Part shown: piece after piece, positions 25,122 through 33,275 of the stretch
How the letters are laid out: each line of letters opens with the position of its first letter
Numbering within the stretch: the stretch's first letter is position 1
NCBI RefSeq assembly: GCF_018343535.1
Contig: NZ_JAGYPF010000001.1
Span: 434,001-498,000 of the forward strand
Reading direction: 5' to 3'
DNA length: 64,000 nt
Source: Neobacillus rhizophilus
GTDB taxonomy: Bacteria; Bacillota; Bacilli; Bacillales; Cytobacillaceae
The notes under the pieces: generated by a model
Database searches by the model: none
The model's input: the letters and a program-made list of their open reading frames with translations, nothing else
Told to the model about the DNA's origin: nothing
Made by a program: the position numbers and the translations under genes

Positions 25122-25643
25122 TTATTTTGCCGCTGCCTTTGCCGCTTCCAAAGCAGCTTCATAATTCGGATGGTTTGTCACTTCGGAAAGATACTCGACA
25201 TACGTAACAATGTTTTCAGCATTTACCACGAAAACAGCGCGGCTGTTTAAACGAAGTTCCTTTATATACGTTCCATAAGCTGTACTGAATGACATTTCAA
25301 AATGGTCAGACAATGTCTGGACGCCGCTGATACCGGCAGCCCCGCACCATCTGCTTTGGGCAAACGGAAGATCGGCGCTGATGGTCAGTACCACAACATT
25401 ATCGCCCAATTCAGACACTGCTTCATTAAAGCGCCTCGTCTGCTGGTCGCAAACTCCCGTATCAAGTGAAGGTACCACACTAATCAGCCGGACCTTTCCA
25501 TATGAATCAGCAAGAGTAACTGGCGAGCGGTCATTTGCCAAAACCGTAAAGTCAGGTGCTTGATCGCCCACTTTAATTTCTGGCCCCAGCAAGGTTACAG
25601 GATTACCCGCTAATGTTGCCGTCCGAGTCTGTTCTTGAATCAT
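25122..25643 (-). CDS. tpx: Thiol peroxidase
   Basis: 173-residue atypical two-cysteine peroxiredoxin reducing hydrogen peroxide and alkyl hydroperoxides with thioredoxin. Peroxidatic C65 is in SLDTGVCDQQTRRFNE and resolving C100 in SRWCGAAG, spaced as in the Tpx family. Start follows GGGGGAGAA. The gene is preceded by the uricolytic genes on the same strand with a 43-nt gap, so it could be read through from them. That placement would make sense because urate oxidase releases hydrogen peroxide; this link is inference. Confidence 0.95.
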   Translation of the reverse strand: MIQEQTRTATLAGNPVTLLGPEIKVGDQAPDFTVLANDRSPVTLADSYGKVRLISVVPSLDTGVCDQQTRRFNEAVSELGDNVVVLTISADLPFAQSRWCGAAGISGVQTLSDHFEMSFSTAYGTYIKELRLNSRAVFVVNAENIVTYVEYLSEVTNHPNYEAALEAAKAAAK

Positions 25644-25686
25644 TTCTTGTTCTCCCCCTTTAACACACTACACATTTATCTTTAAA

Positions 25687-26040
25687 TCAACTGCCACGAT
25701 ATGTGCTATATCCGCCAGGTGCCACCAACAGTGGAACATGATAATGGGAATTCGTGTCAGCAATTCCAAACCTGATTGGAACTTTATCTAAAAAAGGCGT
25801 TTCACCATCTCCTACACATTGTTCCCGAAAATAATCCGCTACATAAAAGACTAATTCATATTCTCCTGATTCTACATTACCTTCGGCAAGCAACGGGGCA
25901 TCCACCCTGCCATCGCTGTTTGTAGCAACTGTCTTTAAAAGTGACCGCTCGGGTCCTAACCGCCAAAGTTCTACTTTTAAATTTTTTGCTGGAAGGCCCT
26001 TGGATATATCAAGGACGTGTGTGGTTAATTTTCCACTCAT
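25687..26040 (-). CDS. pucM: 5-hydroxyisourate hydrolase
   Basis: 117 residues; transthyretin-related protein hydrolysing 5-hydroxyisourate to OHCU. The family N-terminus (LTTHVLDISKGLPAKNLKVE with the active-site His) and the C-terminal tetrapeptide YRGS are present, with the conserved HYHVPLLVAPGGYSTY stretch. It overlaps the urate oxidase stop by four bases and so is coupled to it. Symbol follows B. subtilis pucM; uraH is the synonym. Confidence 0.95.
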   Translation of the reverse strand: MSGKLTTHVLDISKGLPAKNLKVELWRLGPERSLLKTVATNSDGRVDAPLLAEGNVESGEYELVFYVADYFREQCVGDGETPFLDKVPIRFGIADTNSHYHVPLLVAPGGYSTYRGS

Positions 26041-27008
26041 GCTTCTACACTTTCTGTCGGAAATTCTAAGCCTTCATTTACAAGATCTTGGCGGTTAACG
26101 ACAAATCCCTGGAAGCCGTATGGAGGTCTTGGTTCTGTGAACACCGCACCCTCTGAATCCGGAATCTCCACAATTGTTTCCCACGTACGGTTATTTGATA
26201 AAAATTGAACTTCAGCAAGCTGTGGGAAACGCTGTAATACACGACAGCCGACTCGATAAATTAAATCTTGGATTGATAATGTTTCAGCTTCATGGAAGAC
26301 AGATGCTGCAATATCACGGACTTGTTCAGCAGGTACATAAACAGCAGGATTATCAGAAACAGCATCCTCTTTATCATTATAGCGGTAGAAAATATCAAGA
26401 TAGATATAAAGCGGACGGTCCTTAGCTTCTGGAAGAGTTGTGTATTCATCTTGGATGAAGCCATAGAAGGAGCTGCCGGTTACCTTAATTAGGTGAAGAT
26501 TTTTAATGCCGCTCTCTTGCTTTACAAGCTGATTACCTTGTTCAGTCCGCGCAACTTTGACAGTTGTTGTAATTAATTCATTTCTGGAGTGACGATATAC
26601 TAACGGGCTGGCCTCCAGTCCATTTTGTCCTGCCACTTGGACTGTTTCAAAAGGAACTTCATCTGCGGTGATTTCTACGGATGTAATGTGTGGATACGTA
26701 TCAAGGAAGCGGTTACAAACAAATTTTAAAAATCCTTCAAAGGTTGGTCCATGATACTGCGCTGCTTGACGAAGAATGAAATTTTTCATGGAATCCGTAG
26801 CGACAACACAGCTGTTATCAGCTTTTGTGAAAGAGTGAAGGAAGTCTCCCTCAAGGGCAATTTTGGCATTCATTCCAAAAATAACATTGTTGCGGCCGGT
26901 AAAATTCGACTCCGGAATAGTCTTGATTCCTTCTAGCGGGGTTTGGTACGTCCGGAAAACAAAAACATCACCTTTACCATAATAGCAAACTCTCTCTTGT
27001 GAACTCAT
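26037..27008 (-). CDS. pucL: Urate oxidase (uricase)
   Basis: 323 residues, cofactor-free oxidase converting urate to 5-hydroxyisourate with release of hydrogen peroxide. Two tunnelling-fold domains are visible, with the family stretches YGKGDVFVFRTYQTPLEG, NCVVATDSMK-like CVVATDSMKNFILRQA and the C-terminal LSNNRTWETIVEIPDSEG. In B. subtilis PucL is a fusion of OHCU decarboxylase and uricase; here the decarboxylase is a separate gene upstream. The start follows AGGGAGG. Confidence 0.95.
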   Translation of the reverse strand: MSSQERVCYYGKGDVFVFRTYQTPLEGIKTIPESNFTGRNNVIFGMNAKIALEGDFLHSFTKADNSCVVATDSMKNFILRQAAQYHGPTFEGFLKFVCNRFLDTYPHITSVEITADEVPFETVQVAGQNGLEASPLVYRHSRNELITTTVKVARTEQGNQLVKQESGIKNLHLIKVTGSSFYGFIQDEYTTLPEAKDRPLYIYLDIFYRYNDKEDAVSDNPAVYVPAEQVRDIAASVFHEAETLSIQDLIYRVGCRVLQRFPQLAEVQFLSNNRTWETIVEIPDSEGAVFTEPRPPYGFQGFVVNRQDLVNEGLEFPTESVEA

Positions 27009-27120
27009 TTAAATTCCTCCCTAAAATTTTTTTATTTCAACCCTGAATCGCCGAAGTGCTGCTCCTGCGTTTCAAGATATAGGAACCAAAAATGATACAA
27101 ACTTTAAGTCGTCAGGTCTT

Positions 27121-27621
27121 TTACTTGATGATAAAATCCTCTAGGCGGAAGAAGGCGATTTTATAAATCTGGGTAAGTGCTTCCTGCAGTTCCTCTGCCG
27201 GATCGTTATTCACCCGTTCCTTCATATTGCCTCGAATCGTTTCTTTCGTTTGTCCTTTTATTGCCATGATGAAGGGGAATTGAAATTTTGATGTGTATGC
27301 GTTGTTGAGGGATAAAAATTCTTCGTGTTCTTCTTTAGTGAGCTGATTTAGGCCGGCACTTGCCTGTTCCTTGACAGAGGCATCGGCCATTTGAACCCGT
27401 GCCGCCAGATCAGGATGGGCCCTTAACAAAGCGAGCTTTTTTTCCATTGTTGATTCCTTCACCGTTTCCACCATCGCTTGGTGAAGATCAGCGACAGACT
27501 GGAATGGACGGTTCACCCAGGTCCGTTCGGCCACCCATGGCGAATGTTCAAATACCCAGCCAAGAACTTCTGTGAACGCCGGCTGATCTAAACTATTAAG
27601 CGTTTCGAGCTCCATAGTCAT
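27121..27621 (-). CDS. uraD: OHCU decarboxylase
   Basis: 166 residues; decarboxylates 2-oxo-4-hydroxy-4-carboxy-5-ureidoimidazoline to S-allantoin. Family signatures: FEHSPWVAERTW, LLRAHPDLAARVQMA with the catalytic His, LNQLTKEEHEEFLSLNNAYT, and FPFIMAIKGQTKETI. First gene of the uricolytic operon (uraD, pucL, pucM). Its upstream region is shared with a divergent PucR-like regulator and has two TGTGC-N5-GCACA dyads. B. subtilis carries this domain fused to uricase. Confidence 0.95.
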   Translation of the reverse strand: MTMELETLNSLDQPAFTEVLGWVFEHSPWVAERTWVNRPFQSVADLHQAMVETVKESTMEKKLALLRAHPDLAARVQMADASVKEQASAGLNQLTKEEHEEFLSLNNAYTSKFQFPFIMAIKGQTKETIRGNMKERVNNDPAEELQEALTQIYKIAFFRLEDFIIK

Positions 27622-27761
27622 TTTGATTCCTTCCTTTCTTCTCTATAACACCTTCCAAAATGGCCGGTGCAAATTACTCTCTCACCTCTTGGATTAACTT
27701 TATTTTACCTTCATTAATAGGGAAGGTCATTAGCCACAAGTGACAAATTTCACGCCAATAA

Positions 27762-27836
27762 AGTGTGCTCTGTGCACACTGGGTTAAAAACCATCCCCAA
27801 AAACAAGTAAATTAAACGAATTGTGCACTAAGCACA
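27762..27836. promoter_or_regulatory. Two TGTGC-N5-GCACA dyads between uraD and the PucR-like gene
   Basis: Dyads TGTGC-N5-GCACA at 27764-27778 and 27822-27836 have centres 58 bp apart in the divergent intergenic region. The first extends to AGTGTGC/GCACACT. Next to it, TGGGTTAA (27780-27787) resembles part of the B. subtilis PucR box; another TGGGTTAA lies on the minus strand before allantoinase (34711-34718). Binding by either PucR-like protein is plausible but unproven. Confidence 0.55.
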
Positions 27837-27886
27837 TCATAAGGTAAACTACTATTAAACAACCAAAAAAGGAGGGAACGACATCA

Positions 27887-28651
27887 TTGAAGCTGGCTTT
27901 AGCAGAAGCATTAACAATTCCACCACTTCACCAATGTGAAATGATAGCTGGTACACAAGGTCTAGGCCGGACCATTATATCAGTAAATAGTTTTGATGCA
28001 CCTGATGTGATGAGATGGTTAAAGACGGGGGACTTAGTTTTAACGACGGGGTATATTTTTTTAAATAATGAACAAGCATTAATTAGTTTAGTGTATGATT
28101 TGGCTGAAAGAAATTGTGCCGGATTAGGAATAAAAACAGCTCACTTTCCAAACTCCCTGCCTCAAGATATGATCTTGGCAGCAAACAAGCTAGCATTTCC
28201 CATTTTCCGAATCCCTAACGAATTATCGATTGCCGACCTAATCCAAACAGTACTGCGTGAATTACTAACACCACAAACGAATACGGAAACCAACCTTCAA
28301 AACATAGCCGTTAATGAAAGTCCTGATTTTTCAACCAATTCCGTTCTGAAGCATATTCCTAAAGAAATTCTAAAAGACTACTATTCTGCATTTTTATCAC
28401 CATTAATTTCTCACGATCAAGAAAATCATTCGGAATTATTAAATACCTTAGAAGTCTATCTTAATTGCGGCGCAAAGACAACGGAGGCCGCACAAACAAT
28501 CGGCGTTCATCGAAACACCATCCACCAGCGAATCAGCAAAATAAAAGAACTCCTCGGTATGGACCTTAACAACGGTAAAACAAATTTCAAATTACAATTA
28601 GCTATAACAATGTTTCATTTAAATAAATCGAGTAGAGGGAAAATAGGTTGA
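27887..28651 (+). CDS. PucR-like regulator without the central domain; 3' end altered by intron
   Basis: 254 residues. The N-terminal PucR domain (FDAPDVMRWLKTGDLVLTTG) and the C-terminal PucR-type helix-turn-helix (TLEVYLNCGAKTTEAAQTIG, VHRNTIHQRISKIKELLG) are present, but the middle region of about 150 residues found in the neighbouring 407-residue PucR is absent. The TTG start follows GGAGGG. The last residues, SRGKIG, and the stop codon are read from the end of the group II intron inserted on the other strand. Without the intron the frame would continue into the shared terminator. Divergent from uraD, which it probably controls. Function of the shortened protein is uncertain. Confidence 0.78.
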   Translation: MKLALAEALTIPPLHQCEMIAGTQGLGRTIISVNSFDAPDVMRWLKTGDLVLTTGYIFLNNEQALISLVYDLAERNCAGLGIKTAHFPNSLPQDMILAANKLAFPIFRIPNELSIADLIQTVLRELLTPQTNTETNLQNIAVNESPDFSTNSVLKHIPKEILKDYYSAFLSPLISHDQENHSELLNTLEVYLNCGAKTTEAAQTIGVHRNTIHQRISKIKELLGMDLNNGKTNFKLQLAITMFHLNKSSRGKIG

Positions 28652-30483
28652 CTATTTTCGCCCCTCTCACAACACCGTACGTACGGTTCGCGTATACGGC
28701 GTTTCAATTTATATTACAGTGTGTACTTTTAGGTAACGTTCTAGAGCAGAGGGTACTCCCCTCTGCTTTAGTCTTTTGTTTGAGATTGCTCTTTGGACAA
28801 CTTTTGATAACCCGATGTACCGGTATCCTTTCCGGCAGAACGTTAATCCTTTCGCTTCTTCTTCGGGTATTCCTAGTTGAATTAGCGACTTGATTTGTTT
28901 TGCCGATACTTTCCATTGTTTCCAGATGATTACTCTTATTCTTGAGCGTAGTTTCTTATCAATTCGACTTGTTAATTTTTTCATATTTGCGATTCTAAAG
29001 TAATTTACCCACCCGAACATGACTTGTTTCAGTTTCAATATTCGGTAGTCTAGCGGAACACTCCAGTTTCGCTTTGTCAGTTGTCGAAGCTTCCTTTGAA
29101 ATTTCTGTACTGAAGTTGGGTGAGGTTTCGCTTGGTATCTCTTGTTTGTGAAATCGTAGTAATACCCAAATCCTAAGAATTTCAATTCTTTTGGGCGAGA
29201 GATTTTACTCTTTTCGACATTGACTATCAACCCTAATTTTTCTTCTATAAATTTCACGATTGATTTCATCACTCTATTCGCTGCTTTTTCACTCTTCATA
29301 AAGATGAGGGCATCATCCGCATATCTCACGAATCGTAGTCCTCTACTTTCTAATTCCTTATCGAATTCATTTAACATAATATTACTTAAGAGCGGACTGA
29401 GGTTGCCTCCTTGCGGAGTCCCAATTGGTGTTTCTTCATATTTCCCATTCACCATAACCCCACTGACAAGGTATTTTCTTATTAGTGATATGACCTCTCC
29501 ATCATTTATTGTGTTAGATATGATTCGCATAAGTTTATCGTGGTGGACTGTATCGAAGAATCTTTCAAGGTCAATGTCTACTACCCAATCGTGTCCATCA
29601 TTCAGAATTTCCAAGCTTTTTATAATCGCCATTTCACAACTTCTTTTTGGTCTAAAGCCGTAACTGAATTCACTGAACTGCTCTTCAAATATCGGACTGA
29701 GAACTTGATGAATGGCTTGCTGAACTACTCTATCCACTACTGTTGGTATTCCCAATTTGCGCATCTTTCCATTTTCTTTTGGGATTTCCACTCTTAAGGC
29801 AGCTTGTGGTTGGTATTTTCTTGTTCTGATACGCTGACGCAGCTCATCCTTATTCTCTTTCAGATATTGCTTTAATTCATCGACCGTTACTCCATCGACC
29901 CCACTTGCACCTTTATTTTTATAGACACGTAAGTAGGCTTCATTCATATTTTTATTACTTAGAATCTGTTCTAAAAGTTCCACACTCGTTTCTCCTTCCC
30001 TCTCACGTAGTAAGTGATAGCTCCCTTTTGGTTATCCTTTGAGATACGCTCATACTTTCGCCATTAACACATTCGGAGTACGTCACTCACGCATTCGTGG
30101 TGTTGAAACACTATAAATTGTTCAGCCCTTCATGAATTTTCATTCATTACTATGGCTTCTGCTGACTTCTTGCGGCTAACCTTTTTCGACTGTATTTCTG
30201 TACATCCGCAAGACCTCCCAGGGTAAGACAACTATCTTTCCTCTTTTACTCGCCTGATTTACTCTATAAAGTTACGCACATCTTTTGGACTTTGACTTGA
30301 TATGGAGCCTTATCCTTTTATAAAGCCTTGGTATCAGATTTCTGTTCGTCGAGCCAAGATTTTATTCCACGCTTCCTCCAGCCCCTACCTCACGGTAAGC
30401 GCCTTGCGTTTCCTTAGTGGTTGGTCGATGTGTACCCCCACAGTGGACTTTCACCACCTAGATAGTTGTCATGCCTGGCACAC
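28632..30483 (-). mobile_element. Class C group II intron with reverse transcriptase
   Basis: 1.85-kb intron on the minus strand. The 5' end is GTGTG at 30483, directly followed by the conserved GCCAGGCATGACAACTATC start of domain I. At the 3' end a domain V-like hairpin (about 28668-28700, with CCGTACGTACGG) and a domain VI stem (CGAAAATAG/CTATTTTC) end in CTCTAC. It lies 8 nt after the terminator stem of pucR in the direction of that transcript, the target choice typical of class C introns. The reverse transcriptase gene is in domain IV. Confidence 0.85.
28709..29983 (-). CDS. ltrA: Group II intron reverse transcriptase/maturase
   Basis: 424 residues. Reverse transcriptase blocks are clear: GASGVDGVTVDELKQYL, RVEIPKENGKMRKLGIPTV, FSYGFRPKRSCE, DIDLERFFDTVHHDKL, TPQGGNLSPLLSNIML and the catalytic FVRYADDALIFM. 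The maturase (X) domain follows (FGWVNYFRIANMKK). There is no C-terminal HNH endonuclease, as expected for class C. The frame is intact, so the intron may be mobile. Host genes around it are on both strands. Confidence 0.95.
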   Translation of the reverse strand: MELLEQILSNKNMNEAYLRVYKNKGASGVDGVTVDELKQYLKENKDELRQRIRTRKYQPQAALRVEIPKENGKMRKLGIPTVVDRVVQQAIHQVLSPIFEEQFSEFSYGFRPKRSCEMAIIKSLEILNDGHDWVVDIDLERFFDTVHHDKLMRIISNTINDGEVISLIRKYLVSGVMVNGKYEETPIGTPQGGNLSPLLSNIMLNEFDKELESRGLRFVRYADDALIFMKSEKAANRVMKSIVKFIEEKLGLIVNVEKSKISRPKELKFLGFGYYYDFTNKRYQAKPHPTSVQKFQRKLRQLTKRNWSVPLDYRILKLKQVMFGWVNYFRIANMKKLTSRIDKKLRSRIRVIIWKQWKVSAKQIKSLIQLGIPEEEAKGLTFCRKGYRYIGLSKVVQRAISNKRLKQRGVPSALERYLKVHTVI

Positions 30484-30490
30484 ATATTAA

Positions 30491-30517
30491 AAAGGGCCCG
30501 ATCAATCAGGGCCCTTT
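30491..30517 (-). terminator. Terminator of pucR; target of the group II intron
   Basis: Perfect 9-bp stem AAAGGGCCC/GGGCCCTTT with a 9-nt loop, followed on the minus strand by TTTTTAATAT and then the intron. Before the insertion it probably served both convergent PucR genes. Confidence 0.9.
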
Positions 30518-30526
30518 ACTTTAAAA

Positions 30527-31750
30527 TTAATATTGAGTTGACCTTAACTGCGATTCCGAATAACCCGGCAGCATTCCCAGCATTCTGGCTATTCGAATCG
30601 CCAGCAACAGGCGGAATTGAACCTGATTATCTGTTAAATCCAATTCCAGCAATTCCTCAATCCGCACAATCCTAAATTTTACGGTGTTTCTGTGGACAAA
30701 AAGGCGATTGGCCGTGTCTAACAGTTTCCCGCCGCATTCCAAATAGGCTTCTAAAGTAAACAGCATATTGAATCCGTTTTCCTGATCATACTCAGAAAGA
30801 GATTCCAGCATACTATGAAAATAATTTTTCAAGGAATCTTCCGGTAATTGCTGCAATAATCCCTCAGGTGCATAGTTCCTATATTCAAAAACAGTATCCT
30901 TTACTTCCTTTGAAAGTTTTTTCCCTAACGAGATGGCCTCTAATGCCTCCTTATAGCTTCGTCCAACCGTCCCCAGCCCGGCACAAGGTAAACCAACCCC
31001 TATCTGGACCTGGTGTTTAGGAAATTTTATATGTATTTGATTCGCCAAGAAACTGGCTGTTTTTCTCGCAAGATTCGCTAACTCATGTGACTTAAGCGCC
31101 GTTACCGATACCAGCACCGCCAATGCCTGTGGAAAGGGAATACTGATTAATCTAGCATTTGCCTTCTTTTCCGCCGCACTGACTAGTTGGGAAAAAACAG
31201 AGTGAACCATCTTCTGTTCCACACCACTTAAATATAAAAGGACAAAGTGGTTATCATGCCTTATCTTAAGCTCATCAGCAATCGAACGTACCTTCTCTTC
31301 ATCCGTTTTTTCTCCCGTCAGCAGTATTTTAAAAGCTTCATCCTTATCACATGATTGCCGTTGTTCATCTTCAAGAATCTCTCTTGTAATGGATAAAAGA
31401 GAATCAGACAAGACATTTTCATAGGGGAGCTCGATCAAAGGCAGACCTAAGCGATCTGCCTCCTCAAGCATACAAGCGGGAATTTCCGTCAAATAACGTT
31501 TTACTTTAATGGCCAAGCCCGCACAGTTACGTTTGGCGAGGTCATTGAGCAATTTTATTTGAGTCGCTTGATGATCTTTAAAGACATAACCGGTTGTCAG
31601 GAGCAAATCGCCCTGTTTTAACCAAGAGGTATCTGGCTCATCCATGATACTGACAGAACGAATGTTGCGGTTTAACCCACGACCCCCTGCCACTACACGA
31701 CAGCCGGGAATCAGCCTTGTCTTTAAAATATCAGATACCGTAAATGCCAT
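30527..31750 (-). CDS. pucR: Purine catabolism regulator PucR
   Basis: 407 residues, full-length PucR. N-terminal PucR domain (residues 1-125, DEPDTSWLKQGDLLLTTGYV), a central GGDEF-like region (about 160-290), and the C-terminal helix-turn-helix (LEAYLECGGKLLDTANRLFV, HRNTVKFRIVRIEELL). In B. subtilis PucR activates uricase, permease and allantoinase genes in response to ureides such as allantoin. The gene follows the permease with a 29-nt gap and probably shares its transcript. Confidence 0.92.
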   Translation of the reverse strand: MAFTVSDILKTRLIPGCRVVAGGRGLNRNIRSVSIMDEPDTSWLKQGDLLLTTGYVFKDHQATQIKLLNDLAKRNCAGLAIKVKRYLTEIPACMLEEADRLGLPLIELPYENVLSDSLLSITREILEDEQRQSCDKDEAFKILLTGEKTDEEKVRSIADELKIRHDNHFVLLYLSGVEQKMVHSVFSQLVSAAEKKANARLISIPFPQALAVLVSVTALKSHELANLARKTASFLANQIHIKFPKHQVQIGVGLPCAGLGTVGRSYKEALEAISLGKKLSKEVKDTVFEYRNYAPEGLLQQLPEDSLKNYFHSMLESLSEYDQENGFNMLFTLEAYLECGGKLLDTANRLFVHRNTVKFRIVRIEELLELDLTDNQVQFRLLLAIRIARMLGMLPGYSESQLRSTQY

Positions 31751-31779
31751 TGCTCAACGCCTCCATTCAAAGAATAGTT

Positions 31780-33111
31780 TTAATGGGACTCTTTTGCAGC
31801 AGCCATTTCTGCATTTTCAATTCCATGACCAGCATGACTTGCCTTCGATGATGTACCATTTAAAATCATGTTCAAGACAACCAGGACAAGTGAACCCATT
31901 ACTACCCCGTTTCCTAACAGTAAGCGGGCAGTACTCGGTAAATCTACGAAAGCACCAGGGACCCCTTTAATCGCTAAGCCAATTCCCACGCCTACAGCAA
32001 CGATGAGTTGATTAGCTGGAGATGCCAAATCTTCCTTCGCAATAATTTTCAGCGCCGCGGAAATCAACATCCCAAACATTGGAACCATGGCCCCTCCAAG
32101 CACAGCTGGAGGAATCATCGTTGTTAAAGCACCAACCTTTGGCACAAGCCCCAGCACAATCAGGATACCGCCAGCTGCAGTCAATACTCTTAAATTGGTT
32201 ACCTTTGTCAAAAGAACAAGACCGACGTTTTGTGAGAAGGTCGAATGGTTAAAGGAATTGAGGAATCCGCTGATAAATCCTCCAAGACCTTCAGCACGCA
32301 ATCCCCGTTTAATATCATCTGATTTAATGTCTCTTCCTGTGATATCACCAAGCGCGAAAAATACACCAATACTTTCAATTGCAATAATAAAGGTGATAAT
32401 GGTCATCGTAATGATTGAAGAAATATCGAATGTTGGTACACCGAAATAAAATGGCTGAGGCACATTAAACCATTTTGCTTCTAAAAAGACGTTAAAATTA
32501 ACCATTCCGAAAAAGCTTGCTACAATCGTACCGATTACCATCGCTAAAAGAATTGAGATAACTTTAATAAATCCCTTAAACATGGTGTTGAATAATAAAA
32601 AGCATAATAACGTAAAAAGTGCTATCAGCAAGTGCTTCGGATCACCAAACGTTTTAGAGCCTGCCCCGCCTGCAGCATTGTTCATCGCTACTGGCATCAA
32701 CGAAATACCGATGATTAGAATAACCGAACCAGATACGATTGGAGGGAAAAACCTTACCAGTCTCCCTATGAACGGGGCACACAGGGCCACGAGCAGTCCT
32801 GCGACAATAACGGCCCCAAAAACCCCCGTTATCCCATGAATTTTCCCTATCGCAATGGCCGGTTCAACATTTATGAAGGAAACTGCCATAAGAGCCGGCA
32901 ATTTGATCCCGATATGCTTTCCGCCCATAACCTGGAGCAATGTTGCAATACCACATGCCAATAAGTCAAATGAAATTAGATATACAAGTTGTGCCTGCGT
33001 CAGACCTAATGCACCAGCCACAATAATTGGTACTGCCACTGCACCGCCATACATAACGGCAATATGCTGGAATCCTAATGCCAGCGTTTTCCCTGTTCCT
33101 AATCTTTCCAT
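31780..33111 (-). CDS. NCS2 family uric acid/xanthine permease (PucJ/PucK-like)
   Basis: 443 residues with 14 predicted helices. NCS2 signatures include the QH motif (LGFQHIAVMYGGAVAVPIIV), the SVGVFFALGDI-like stretch IESIGVFFALGDITGRDI and the NxG motif region in FNHSTFSQNVGLVLLTKVTN. The protein brings in urate or related purines by proton symport. B. subtilis has two cotranscribed copies, pucJ and pucK; only one is here. The start follows GGGAGGA. Exact substrate among urate, xanthine and uracil is unsettled, but the context favours urate. Confidence 0.9.
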   Translation of the reverse strand: MERLGTGKTLALGFQHIAVMYGGAVAVPIIVAGALGLTQAQLVYLISFDLLACGIATLLQVMGGKHIGIKLPALMAVSFINVEPAIAIGKIHGITGVFGAVIVAGLLVALCAPFIGRLVRFFPPIVSGSVILIIGISLMPVAMNNAAGGAGSKTFGDPKHLLIALFTLLCFLLFNTMFKGFIKVISILLAMVIGTIVASFFGMVNFNVFLEAKWFNVPQPFYFGVPTFDISSIITMTIITFIIAIESIGVFFALGDITGRDIKSDDIKRGLRAEGLGGFISGFLNSFNHSTFSQNVGLVLLTKVTNLRVLTAAGGILIVLGLVPKVGALTTMIPPAVLGGAMVPMFGMLISAALKIIAKEDLASPANQLIVAVGVGIGLAIKGVPGAFVDLPSTARLLLGNGVVMGSLVLVVLNMILNGTSSKASHAGHGIENAEMAAAKESH

Positions 33112-33275
33112 CTATATTCCTCCCAAATTCCAAAAAGTTTATTGGTGGTGGAGCCGCTTCTGTTCATTCATGAAGAGTTTGAGTGGTTCGGCAAAACAAC
33201 GCCTATTCCGAATATAGTTAATATTCAGATAATTTTCTTCATACAGGGATGAATGTGTCTATATAGAAGCTAGTT

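Noticed and set aside
28648-28893. Open frame on the plus strand at the intron 3' end
   Set aside because: It is the complement of intron domains V and VI and the end of the reverse transcriptase gene.
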